Shown: positions 27,153 through 36,483 of the stretch, piece after piece
How the letters are laid out: every line of letters begins with the position of its first letter
Numbering within the stretch: position 1 is the first letter of the stretch
From: an uncultured Acinetobacter sp.
GTDB lineage: Bacteria; Cyanobacteriota; Vampirovibrionia; Gastranaerophilales; Gastranaerophilaceae
DNA: 49,465 nt
Direction: 5' to 3'
NCBI GenBank assembly: GCA_947306495.1
Contig: CAMZGT010000009.1
Location: 1-49,465, forward strand
Position numbers and translations under genes: made by a program
Notes under the pieces: generated by a model
Told to the model about the DNA's origin: nothing
The model's database searches: none
The model's input: only the letters and a program-made list of their open reading frames with translations

Positions 27153-30100
27153 ATTTAAGTTTAATTACGATTTTTTAAAGAAGAATGCTACGGCAGGAAG
27201 TTGGCGCCGCGGTTATGAATATTATTCAAAAGATATGCTGTTGGAAGCTTATCCCGAGAAGAATTTTTTCAAAGGTAAAGTAAAAGGAAATTATCAGGAT
27301 TTTTATATCACTGACCTTATTTTTAAAAAAAATAAAGTCGAAGCCAGATGTAATTGCCCTTTAAAAGAGGAATGGTGTAAACATTCTGTTGCAGTTGCCC
27401 TAAAAGCGATAGAAGAAGGTGCTTTTGACAAATGGATGTATGATAAATACCAAGTTGAACCTGATATTTCAGACATTGACACTGCTTTAAAGGAACCGGC
27501 AAGAGGAAGCTATATATTCCATTTTAACCCTAAACGAAGACAAAATTTCTTTTCCATTCTTGTAAGAGATAGAGCTACAAATAAGATAGTTCGTTCTTTG
27601 GAAGGAATTTTGAGAGCACTTATAGAAATTCAAAAAGTAACTCCGAATTTTGAACTAAATGATGCTCAAAAGAATGAAGTTCAGTTATTTCAAACAATGC
27701 TTAAAATTGCTAAGCAAGATAAAAAAGCAGGTTGGTATGATATTCCTATCACAAAGTTTGCGCCGGTATTTCCTTTAATGGCACAACTTGAAGAAGTTTT
27801 GGACGAAAAAACAAAAGAACGCATACAATTTACCGAAAATAATATGTGGACTTTAAACCTTGATGTTTCAACAACAAACATTAACGGCGGCACAAACATC
27901 GTTTTAGAGTTGTTCTGGACTCGTCCTGATAAAGATGAAACATATCCGTTTGAAGAGGTTAAATATTTTTCACGTCAAATTAAATGGGGAAGATACAAAA
28001 ATATAATATTTCCGATAAATATTGCAATGAACGAACTTCCTCAAAGTATAATAAAATCAACATTTACAGACTTAAAAGATGCAGACGGGGGTAAATTTGT
28101 ATATGAAGAGCTTCCGCATCTTCAAGAAATTATGCCCGTTAAAATTGCAGATAATATCAGCGGTCTGCTTATGGATCATAAGCCACCGCTAAATATTGTA
28201 AGCTTAGGAATAGACTATGACCAATCTTTGAAAGCATCTTTAGAATTTGATTACTCGGGAGTAAGAGTTCCTTACACAAAAAGTAAAGAAAAATCTCCGT
28301 ATATATCCGTAAAAAGTGAAGAACAAGACCTTGTTTATTGGATAAAAAGAGATTATGAACATGAACAAATGGCATACAATATGCTTCTTGCGTGCAAATT
28401 TGTTCCTATGCAAACAAATAACCTAGCACTCGAAAAAGAGAACGCTATAGATTTTTATAATTACTATATACAACAAGCGGGCGAGGGTTGGAAGTTTGAA
28501 GAACAAGATGACATGAATTTCTTTAAATTAATGCAAGAGCCGTTCAAAATGTGCGCAAAAATAGATTTTTCCGAAGAATCAATTGACAGTATGGAAATTC
28601 AACTGTATGGGCAAATAGGAGAAGAAGTCATTAATTTTGACGAAATTTATGAAACCATACAAAGCGGAGAAAAATACGCTCGTGTAAGAAGCCTTGGTTT
28701 TGTAGAATATCCTGCTCAAAACATCTATGCAATAATGCGCTCATTCAACTCTTTTGACGCATATAGAAACAACGAAAACAAATTTTTGGTAAAAACATAT
28801 CGCGTCGGATTAATTACCGAGCTTCAGAACCAAGGTTTTGAACTTGTAATGAGCGAAAAATTTCAAAAATTCTGGGAGCAAATATCTACGTTCTCAACAA
28901 CTACTGATAATGCAGATATTCCAAGCGGTGTAAATGCAGAATTTCGAGAATACCAAGTAAAAGGTTTTAATTGGTTGTGGTTTTTGTATCAATATGGTTT
29001 AAACGGCATACTTGCAGATGATATGGGTTTAGGTAAAACCCTTCAAGCTCTTACGCTTTTGGAAAAAGCAAAAGAAGTTGACGGTCCTATGCCGACACTT
29101 GTTATTGCACCGACTACAGTAGTTTTTAACTGGGAAAATGAAATCCAAAAATTTACTCCGAATTTAAGCTGCTTGAAAATCCAAGGTGCAGACAGGAAAG
29201 GTTTATTCAAAGAGATTCCGAATTACGATATAGTTATTACAAGCTATGCTCTTGTGAGAAGAGATATCGCTAAGCTTAAAAAATTCAAATTCAGGTACGT
29301 AATTTTAGATGAATCTCAAAACATCAAAAATGCAATCTCTCAGACTGCACAATCGGTTAAAGAGCTTCAGTCAGATCACAAGCTGGCTTTATCAGGTACA
29401 CCGATTGAAAATAAACTGGAAGAGTTATGGTCTGTATTTGACTTTCTCATGCCGGGCTTCTTATTTAATGTAGCGGAATTCAATTATCGCTACGTTACAC
29501 CGATTATGGAACGTCAGGATAAGACTGTTGAGAAACGTTTAAAACTGCAAATTTTCCCGTTCATCTTAAGACGTATGAAAAGAGATGTTGCAAAAGATTT
29601 ACCTGATAAAGTTGAAAACATGGCATACTGCGAACTTACTGATGAACAAAGAGATTTTTATCTTGAAGTTCTTGATTCTACAAAAGAAGAACTATTCAAG
29701 AGCATTGAGCAAAACGGTCTTGAAAAGAGCAGAATGTCAATATTCTCAGCTCTTCTCAGAATGCGTCAGATATGCTGTCACCCTCGTCTTTATGATAAAG
29801 AACATGTTAAGGGTGATATGAAATCCGGTAAGTTTGAGTACCTAAAGGATATGATTAAACAAATTATTGATGAAAAGCATCGAATTCTTCTCTTCAGTCA
29901 GTTTGTTGATATGCTTGATATTATCAAAGGATGGCTTCAAAGAGAAGGAATACCGTTTGAATACTTGACAGGTAAAACTAAAGACCGTCAGGCTGCTGTT
30001 GAAAACTTTAATAACAACGACAATATTCCGATATTCTTAATCAGTTTAAAAGCCGGCGGAACAGGTTTGAACTTGACAGGTGCGGATTATGTTATCCATT

Positions 30101-30336
30101 ATGACCCGTGGTGGAATCCGGCTGTTGAAGACCAAGCAACTGACCGTGCATATCGTATCGGACAAACAAAGAAAGTTTTTGTATACAGACTTATTACTAA
30201 AAATACGGTTGAAGAAAAAATTCAAAAGATTAAAGGCCGCAAACGTGATCTTGTTGACAGTGTTGTTTCTATTGACAGAAACATTACAAAATCACTTACT
30301 ATGGAAGATATTAAAGACATCTTCTCAGTTGACTAG
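27145..30336 (+). CDS. SNF2-family helicase with SWIM zinc finger
   Basis: A 1063-residue SNF2/Rad54-like DNA translocase. The SWIM zinc-binding motif (CNCPLKEEWCKHS) lies at about 68-80. A long central region of about 500 residues is unassigned. The ATPase follows: ADDMGLGKT near 625, LDESQ as motif II, then LSGTPIENKLEELWS, and motifs V-VI SLKAGGTGLNL and DQATDRAYRIGQ. This layout is widespread in bacteria; proposed roles are in transcription or repair, and the substrate is unproven. The start is the ATG at 27145. Confidence 0.92.
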   Translation: MAEFKFNYDFLKKNATAGSWRRGYEYYSKDMLLEAYPEKNFFKGKVKGNYQDFYITDLIFKKNKVEARCNCPLKEEWCKHSVAVALKAIEEGAFDKWMYDKYQVEPDISDIDTALKEPARGSYIFHFNPKRRQNFFSILVRDRATNKIVRSLEGILRALIEIQKVTPNFELNDAQKNEVQLFQTMLKIAKQDKKAGWYDIPITKFAPVFPLMAQLEEVLDEKTKERIQFTENNMWTLNLDVSTTNINGGTNIVLELFWTRPDKDETYPFEEVKYFSRQIKWGRYKNIIFPINIAMNELPQSIIKSTFTDLKDADGGKFVYEELPHLQEIMPVKIADNISGLLMDHKPPLNIVSLGIDYDQSLKASLEFDYSGVRVPYTKSKEKSPYISVKSEEQDLVYWIKRDYEHEQMAYNMLLACKFVPMQTNNLALEKENAIDFYNYYIQQAGEGWKFEEQDDMNFFKLMQEPFKMCAKIDFSEESIDSMEIQLYGQIGEEVINFDEIYETIQSGEKYARVRSLGFVEYPAQNIYAIMRSFNSFDAYRNNENKFLVKTYRVGLITELQNQGFELVMSEKFQKFWEQISTFSTTTDNADIPSGVNAEFREYQVKGFNWLWFLYQYGLNGILADDMGLGKTLQALTLLEKAKEVDGPMPTLVIAPTTVVFNWENEIQKFTPNLSCLKIQGADRKGLFKEIPNYDIVITSYALVRRDIAKLKKFKFRYVILDESQNIKNAISQTAQSVKELQSDHKLALSGTPIENKLEELWSVFDFLMPGFLFNVAEFNYRYVTPIMERQDKTVEKRLKLQIFPFILRRMKRDVAKDLPDKVENMAYCELTDEQRDFYLEVLDSTKEELFKSIEQNGLEKSRMSIFSALLRMRQICCHPRLYDKEHVKGDMKSGKFEYLKDMIKQIIDEKHRILLFSQFVDMLDIIKGWLQREGIPFEYLTGKTKDRQAAVENFNNNDNIPIFLISLKAGGTGLNLTGADYVIHYDPWWNPAVEDQATDRAYRIGQTKKVFVYRLITKNTVEEKIQKIKGRKRDLVDSVVSIDRNITKSLTMEDIKDIFSVD

Positions 30337-30376
30337 GAGATTACAAAGCCAATTTTAACTTGAGAAGTTGCCAATT

Positions 30377-30844
30377 TTATACATTTCGTGAATGGCAAAT
30401 TGCGATTGCAATTGCATCTACTGTGTCATCCAGTTTGGGCAAAGAATCTGTTTGCAGTGATATCTTAACCATTTGCTCAACTTCTTTCTTTTCAGCTCTG
30501 CCATATCCTGTCAAAACCTGTTTTACTTCCATTGGAGTATAGCTGTAAGTCGGAACATTATATTTTTCAAGAACTGCAAGAATCACCCCTCTTGCCTCAG
30601 CAACCGGTATCACAGTTTTTTGATTTTTAAAGAAAAACAAATTTTCAACGGAAGCACAATCGGGTTTGAGTTTTTCTACTAGCGTTGACAAATCATTGAA
30701 AATTTCCAGTAATCTTTTTGAATCAGAAAGATTTTTATCAGTTTGAATAGAGCCGGAAGTAATAAGTTTCGGCCTATCTTCTTTAGTTTCTATCATTGCG
30801 TACCCCACAATTGCCATTCCGGGGTCTATTCCGAGTATTTTCAT
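30377..30844 (-). CDS. ruvC: Crossover junction endodeoxyribonuclease RuvC
   Basis: A 155-residue Holliday-junction resolvase. Active-site acids are Asp7 (GIDPG), the Glu in SVENLFF, and the Asp residues in DDTVDAIAIA near the C-terminus. Length is slightly short but complete. It converges on the SNF2 helicase gene. ruvA and ruvB are not in the window. Confidence 0.94.
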   Translation of the reverse strand: MKILGIDPGMAIVGYAMIETKEDRPKLITSGSIQTDKNLSDSKRLLEIFNDLSTLVEKLKPDCASVENLFFFKNQKTVIPVAEARGVILAVLEKYNVPTYSYTPMEVKQVLTGYGRAEKKEVEQMVKISLQTDSLPKLDDTVDAIAIAICHSRNV

Positions 30845-30873
30845 AAAGTAATTATATCATAAAACATTTATCC

Positions 30874-31941
30874 CTAGCTTTCCAAAATCGTTTCGCAAAT
30901 ATTAGTTTGAGGTGTATAATCATATTCTTCCACATCAGAATTTTTGATTAAATCAGAACGTTTTTTGCGGAACAGCATATCAATAAAAGCTTCCAATCTT
31001 GTGATAAAACCGGCTTCTCCTGTTTGCTCATCAATAGTAAGAACAAGAAGAGGTTTGTTAGCTTCTTTTGCTTTTCTTGTGATTCTTTCAACCATCAACG
31101 AATCAGGTCCGCAGCCAAAAGCGTTTATTGTAATAAGTCCGTCAATGTTGTTATCTTTAAGATAATGTCCGGCTGTTCCGGTCATTTCATGTTCATTTGC
31201 CCAGTACCGTTTTTGACCTAATGCTGCAATCCCTTCGGCCATTTGTTCATCCGTAAGTCGTAGTGATGTAAATACTTTTACATCCATATTTTCAAGTTTG
31301 TCAAAAATTTTCATTGTGGCACGTTCGTCATACATATTGTAGCCGTGTGAAATCAGCGCAACATTAATCGGAGCGGTTTTGGTATTTTCTTCAATAAAAA
31401 TTTTTCCTTCTAAAGCATATTTCATAGCCTTTTTATAACTCATACCCGAACGAGCCATGACAAGAAAATTATTGTATACTCTCCAACCTTGCTTGGAAGC
31501 TTTTTTGATTTCGTCCTTATTTGTTATACCGAAATCTTTTACCGATTCAGCTAAAAACTCATATAAACCTTGATTTTTTGCAGATTTATCAAGTGTCGGT
31601 TCTATAATGTTAACATCTTCTTTTATGACATTTCTTACTAAATCAGGCAGCCCTCTTATTTTTGAGCAATTGTATATTTTTGGCGCAATAGATTGCAGTG
31701 AGGGAACATAAATATTTTTAACCCCTTTTTGTATTAGGTTTAAAATATGACCCAGATATATTTTTATCGGTAAACAAGTTTCAGTAACAACCAGCGCTGC
31801 ACCATCTGACATAGTTTGTTTTGTTGTAGGGTCAGAAAGTACTATTTTTACCCCCAATGCAGTAAAAAACCCATACCAGAACGGATAGTTGTTATAAAAA
31901 GACATTCCTCTCGGAATTCCTATTGTCATATCTTTAGTCAT
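30874..31941 (-). CDS. Acyl-CoA dehydratase activase-related protein (DUF2229-like)
   Basis: A 355-residue protein of the family linked to 2-hydroxyacyl-CoA dehydratase activators. It has IGIPRGMSFYNNYPFWYGFF at the N-terminus, TETCLPIKIYLGH, and INAFGCGPDSLMVERI with LTIDEQTGEAGFITRLEAF at the C-terminus. It lacks the ASKHA ATPase activator half found in large fused versions, so it is the stand-alone DUF2229 part. Cysteines in TETCLP and FGCGPDS may hold an iron-sulfur cluster. The reaction is unknown; the family is typical of anaerobes. Confidence 0.8.
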   Translation of the reverse strand: MTKDMTIGIPRGMSFYNNYPFWYGFFTALGVKIVLSDPTTKQTMSDGAALVVTETCLPIKIYLGHILNLIQKGVKNIYVPSLQSIAPKIYNCSKIRGLPDLVRNVIKEDVNIIEPTLDKSAKNQGLYEFLAESVKDFGITNKDEIKKASKQGWRVYNNFLVMARSGMSYKKAMKYALEGKIFIEENTKTAPINVALISHGYNMYDERATMKIFDKLENMDVKVFTSLRLTDEQMAEGIAALGQKRYWANEHEMTGTAGHYLKDNNIDGLITINAFGCGPDSLMVERITRKAKEANKPLLVLTIDEQTGEAGFITRLEAFIDMLFRKKRSDLIKNSDVEEYDYTPQTNICETILES

Positions 31942-32083
31942 AGAATATCCCTTTTTGCTTGTATTTCAATATAATACTAGCGCAAAAAGACAATATTGTC
32001 ACATTTTTCGGTAAACAAAGTTTACAAAGCGCACTATCCGGAGGATATTTTGTAAAGAATTGTAACAATTTCGTTAAAAATCC

Positions 32084-32110
32084 TAAAGTTTTAAAAAATT
32101 ATGCCGATAT
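32084..32110 (+). promoter_or_regulatory. Sigma-28/sigma-D (FliA-type) promoter
   Basis: TAAAGTTT (32084-32091), 11 bases, then GCCGATAT (32103-32110). This differs by one base from the enterobacterial sigma-28 consensus TAAAGTTT-N11-GCCGATAA. It also fits the Bacillus sigma-D consensus TAAA-N14-16-GCCGATAT exactly (15-base spacing). It lies about 47 bases before the ATG of the 500-residue protein. Confidence 0.8.
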
Positions 32111-32156
32111 ACAGAGTATAGAAATTAAATAAAAAAGGAAAAAGGAGAATACCGTC

Positions 32157-33659
32157 ATGGGTATGGCAGCATCACAAGCAAGGTATCTTGCATTAGTTGA
32201 AAGGAATAATGACCTTGAGTACCAAGGCCAACAGATTAACCAACAAAGGACGACTTTGTCCGACCAAGTCAATGCTTTGTATAACAGTTTGCTTGTTATG
32301 AACGTGCCAACACCTCCGTCAACAGCAGATTATACGAAAGTCGTTTATTCTGGAGCATTAGGTTCATCAACTTTCAGTATTGGTAATATTACTCCGGTCG
32401 GAACAGAGTACAATGTAACTCTAAACTATAAAAAAACCGGTCACTATGTAGAAGCTGCAGGTACTACCGCTATTGTAGCAGCTGAGCCGAAGATTAAATT
32501 GGCAAAATTAGAAGAGAACAATTATAAAGAACCTGATATCACAGGATATAAATGCGGAGAGGCATATAATGATAGTAGTAACTGGACATCCTTTATGCAA
32601 CGAACAGATGGCAAAAGTGTTACGAGTGGCAAATACTACACACTTGCGAATGGGATTTTTACTGAACATGATTATATTCAAACTCATCCGGCTAATGATG
32701 CAGTAGTATATGTTATAGCAAATGGTGCCCCTAAAGAAGGTGATTATTCATACGTAGATTTTGATAATAACAATCAAGCTGACACCATAACAGGAGCATA
32801 CAAAGCAATATCAGGTCAGCCGTCAGATTATTACATTATAGAAAATGGTACATCAAGACAAGCAACAGCAAATGACTTTGATGAAATAAAAGGCAAGTAT
32901 TATTTCAAAAATTTAAATAGCAGTGCTTCTTACGCGAAAGCAGATGCTAACGGTAATGATGGAGAAATTGCTAACCCATATTACGATGTGGATCGACCTG
33001 CAACTGTTAAAGGTGCTAATGTTATGACATTAGATCAGGCAAAAAAAGAAAATAGAATTAGTGAAGAAACTTTAGATAATTACAAGCAAGCATTATTCAA
33101 TGCACATCCTGAATTAGGTAAATCCGTCGATGAAGTTGCTGACAAGTTCTATATCTATTACACTTCCGAAAACGGAGCTAATGTCCCGCATTTCATACTT
33201 AAAACAGATGTTACAATGGGTTTAACTGATGAAAATAAAACAAGCTGGGCAGAGTATTCCGATTTTATGGCTAATGGTAAATATACAGAAGCAAAAGAAG
33301 AAAAAGGCTGTAAATTGGAATTTGATGCAGACGGAAGAATCTCTGCAATATCTATTCCGATAACAACTGCTGATGGTAATATATCATATAAAACAGTTCG
33401 ATTGGAAGCAGCTACGGTTACTGATGATAAAGCATACGAAGATGCATACAATCAATATGAATATCAAAAGCATTTATATGACCAAGAACAAAACGAAATA
33501 AACGCTAAAACCTCTGTTATTCAAGCTCAAGATAAAAAATTAGAGCTAAAATTGACAAGACTTGATAACGAAAGAAAAGCTATACAGGCTGAGTTGGAAG
33601 CTATCAAAAAAGTAATCGGTGAAAATATTGACAAAGGTTTTAAAACATTCTCAGGCTAA
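32157..33659 (+). CDS. Unknown protein with helical ends and beta-rich centre, sigma-28 driven
   Basis: A 500-residue protein of unrecognised named family. The N-terminal ~50 residues (MGMAASQARYLALVERNNDLEYQ..., then a Gln-rich helix) and the C-terminal ~75 residues (heptad-rich, ending NIDKGFKTFSG) are helical and coiled-coil-like. The middle (about 55-430) is Gly/Asn/Tyr/Asp-rich and looks like beta structure. There is no Sec signal peptide. AAGGAG precedes the ATG. Helical termini, variable beta centre and a sigma-28 promoter together recall flagellin and hook-type axial proteins, but there is no direct family match. Confidence 0.7.
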   Translation: MGMAASQARYLALVERNNDLEYQGQQINQQRTTLSDQVNALYNSLLVMNVPTPPSTADYTKVVYSGALGSSTFSIGNITPVGTEYNVTLNYKKTGHYVEAAGTTAIVAAEPKIKLAKLEENNYKEPDITGYKCGEAYNDSSNWTSFMQRTDGKSVTSGKYYTLANGIFTEHDYIQTHPANDAVVYVIANGAPKEGDYSYVDFDNNNQADTITGAYKAISGQPSDYYIIENGTSRQATANDFDEIKGKYYFKNLNSSASYAKADANGNDGEIANPYYDVDRPATVKGANVMTLDQAKKENRISEETLDNYKQALFNAHPELGKSVDEVADKFYIYYTSENGANVPHFILKTDVTMGLTDENKTSWAEYSDFMANGKYTEAKEEKGCKLEFDADGRISAISIPITTADGNISYKTVRLEAATVTDDKAYEDAYNQYEYQKHLYDQEQNEINAKTSVIQAQDKKLELKLTRLDNERKAIQAELEAIKKVIGENIDKGFKTFSG

Positions 33660-33775
33660 CAACTCTGGGATAAATGTAATCTGGCTTGCATTGCTACTGC
33701 CAAATTTACGTCACTTTGAGCCCCAACAACAATTCAGGGAATTAAGAATCTCATAATACTTTTAAAACTCCAGTC

Positions 33776-36445
33776 CTAGTTCTCTTTCCAAGAAGTGCCG
33801 TAGTTTATATCGACTTCCAACGGAACTTTTAAAGGCTGGCCTAACTCCATGGCATCCTTAACCAACACTTTTAGCGATTCCAATTCTTCTTTCGGAAGTT
33901 CAAACACAAGTTCATCATGCACTTGCATAATCATTTTAGATTTTAAGCCCTGTTCTTTAAGCTGTTTATCAACATCTATCATAGCAAGCTTTATCAAATC
34001 CGCTGCAGAGCCCTGTAAAGGTTGATTTATTGCAGCACGCTGCGCAAATTCCCGTATTTGAAAATTAGGACTCATTAATTCTGTCGACAGATACCGCTTT
34101 CTGCCAAGTAGAGTTTCAACATACCCATATTCATTTGCAAATTCCTTTTTAGAATTCATATACTCCAGAACTTTCGGATAGCTTACAAAATATTTGTCTA
34201 TAAAATCTTGAGCTTCACTGTTCGTAATTCCCAACGCCTTAGCAAGTCCCCAACGTGACTGTCCATATACAATACCAAAATTTACAGCCTTAGCCTTCCT
34301 GCGCATTTCTTTCGTTACTTCTTCTGGCTTTACACCAAAAACCTTTGCAGCAGTAACCGTATGAACATCTTCACCTGTTTTAAAAGCATTTATCAAATGT
34401 TCATCGCCGGAAATATGCGCCAAAAGTCTTAACTCTATCTGAGAATAATCTGCACTCAAAATCAAAGATTTTTCTTTATCCGATGCACAAAATGCAGCTC
34501 TGATTTTATTTCCTTCTTCCGTCCTTATCGGAATGTTCTGCAAATTCGGATTTGAAGATGATAATCTACCGGTTACAGCCAACGCTTGGTTATAAGTTGT
34601 ATGAATTCTTCCGTCTTTCTTGCTGATTAAAGCGGGAAGTGCATCTGTATATGTTGATTTTAGTTTAGAAAACTTTCTGTGCTCCAAAATATATTCACAA
34701 ATTTCATACTCTTGCGCCAGTTCCTCCAATACTTCCGCACCGGTTGAACGTGAACGCTTTTTCTTCCCCTTAAGCTCAAGCTTATCAAACAAAATTTCCG
34801 CAACTTGTTTCGGTGAATTTATATTAAAAGATTCACCCGCAAGTTGGTATATAAGATCTTCAAGCTCCGCAAGCTTTTCTGTCAAATAAGATGAAAGCTC
34901 TTTCAAATACTCAACATCAACAGAAACCCCCACGTGTTCCATTTTGGCAAGTACCAATGTTAATGGCATTTCTATTTCTTTTACAATTTTTTGTTCATCA
35001 TCTTCCAAATTATCTTGCCAATATTTATATAATTTCAAAACTGTATTAGCTTCGTCGCAAACCAATTTTTCATCGGTTGTATCTGAAAGTATATGATTTA
35101 GAAAATCTAGCGCTTGAGCCTCAATAGTATGTTTTCTGTTCGGATCTTTTACATAACTTGCAAGCAAAACATCATAATCCAACCCTGCCGGAGTAAAACC
35201 GTTGTTCAATAAAAGATGATAATCCGATTTTAAATCAAAACCCACCTTTTTTATATAATCCGACTCTATAATCGGACGAAGAGATTCCAAATAACTTGAA
35301 TCAAAATATCTTGTTTTACCGTCAGAGATTGCAACACCTTGTATTTCACCGTCCCTTACCAAATAACGAACACCAATTCTATTTGAACTCATAAGTTCTT
35401 CTATTACTGATGCGTTTTTTACAACTTCATACTCAAAATCAGCATCATTAATGTTCTCTTTTATGCTCTGTGTAAATAGGTTTTGCTGGACAACGTCGCC
35501 GCTTGTTTGCATATTTTGGCAGAATAAATTATGCTCTTCTTTCTGAGACTGAGAATTAAATGAAGACATAATTTTATCAATATTTTTTATGAATGTATAA
35601 AATTGCATCCTCTTTAAAAACTCTGATACTTTATTTAAGGCAGGTAAAGTAACAGATGCCGTCTTTATATCAAAATTTACATCTACATCTCTGACTATAG
35701 TTGCCAAATCCTTCGAAAGAATTGCAATTTCTTTACCTTCACAAAGTTTTTGCTTGACTGCTTTTTCCGGAATGTTTTCACAATCCGCTAAAACAGCCTC
35801 TAAATTCGGGTATCTGTTTAAAAGTTTTTGAGCAGTTTTTTCTCCTATACCTCTTACTCCAGGTATATTGTCTGAAGTATCACCTCTCAAACCCTTATAA
35901 TCAGTTATTTGATTAGGATAAACTCCAAGTTTTTCATAAACCTTATCCCAATCATACTCAATTAATTCACCCTTAGAAGGTATTAAAACCTTTACAGAGC
36001 CTTCTCTATCAATTAATTGAAAGCTATCTTGATCCCCTGTTAAAATAAGAGTTTGATGCCCTGCCTCCGATGCAATACGTGAAATTGTTCCTATCACATC
36101 ATCCGCTTCAAACCCTTCTTTTGTATATATAGGAATATCAAAGGCTTGCAAACCTTCACAAATCAAACCTATTTGACTTCTTAATGTATCAGGCATCGCC
36201 TCGCGTTGTGCTTTATATTCTTCAAACTTTTCAACACGGAATGTCTGTCTGCCCACATCAAAAGCTACTGCTATGTAATCAGGTTTTATTCTCCCCAACA
36301 AATCAAAAATAGCTTTAAAAAAACCGTAAATTGCCCAAGTAGGCTGATTTTCGGAGTTTTTCATATTAGTTCTCTCTAATGCAAAAAACTGCCTGAAAGC
36401 CAGTGCGTGACCGTCTATTAATATTAAAGTCTTTTTATCTGACAT
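33776..36445 (-). CDS. polA: DNA polymerase I
   Basis: An 889-residue family A polymerase for Okazaki processing and repair. The 5'-3' exonuclease domain (about 1-300) starts LILIDGHALAFRQFF and contains the DADD-type acids. The polymerase domain has DYSQIELRLLAHISGD, the O-helix region RRKAKAVNFGIVYGQS and VHDELVFE. The middle 3'-5' exonuclease domain seems degenerate: the expected DxE is replaced by VRYLVRDG. Proofreading is therefore probably lost, as in many bacterial Pol I enzymes. Confidence 0.95.
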   Translation of the reverse strand: MSDKKTLILIDGHALAFRQFFALERTNMKNSENQPTWAIYGFFKAIFDLLGRIKPDYIAVAFDVGRQTFRVEKFEEYKAQREAMPDTLRSQIGLICEGLQAFDIPIYTKEGFEADDVIGTISRIASEAGHQTLILTGDQDSFQLIDREGSVKVLIPSKGELIEYDWDKVYEKLGVYPNQITDYKGLRGDTSDNIPGVRGIGEKTAQKLLNRYPNLEAVLADCENIPEKAVKQKLCEGKEIAILSKDLATIVRDVDVNFDIKTASVTLPALNKVSEFLKRMQFYTFIKNIDKIMSSFNSQSQKEEHNLFCQNMQTSGDVVQQNLFTQSIKENINDADFEYEVVKNASVIEELMSSNRIGVRYLVRDGEIQGVAISDGKTRYFDSSYLESLRPIIESDYIKKVGFDLKSDYHLLLNNGFTPAGLDYDVLLASYVKDPNRKHTIEAQALDFLNHILSDTTDEKLVCDEANTVLKLYKYWQDNLEDDEQKIVKEIEMPLTLVLAKMEHVGVSVDVEYLKELSSYLTEKLAELEDLIYQLAGESFNINSPKQVAEILFDKLELKGKKKRSRSTGAEVLEELAQEYEICEYILEHRKFSKLKSTYTDALPALISKKDGRIHTTYNQALAVTGRLSSSNPNLQNIPIRTEEGNKIRAAFCASDKEKSLILSADYSQIELRLLAHISGDEHLINAFKTGEDVHTVTAAKVFGVKPEEVTKEMRRKAKAVNFGIVYGQSRWGLAKALGITNSEAQDFIDKYFVSYPKVLEYMNSKKEFANEYGYVETLLGRKRYLSTELMSPNFQIREFAQRAAINQPLQGSAADLIKLAMIDVDKQLKEQGLKSKMIMQVHDELVFELPKEELESLKVLVKDAMELGQPLKVPLEVDINYGTSWKEN

Positions 36446-36483
36446 AAATACTCCCCAACTATAAAAGTATTATACCAAGATAA

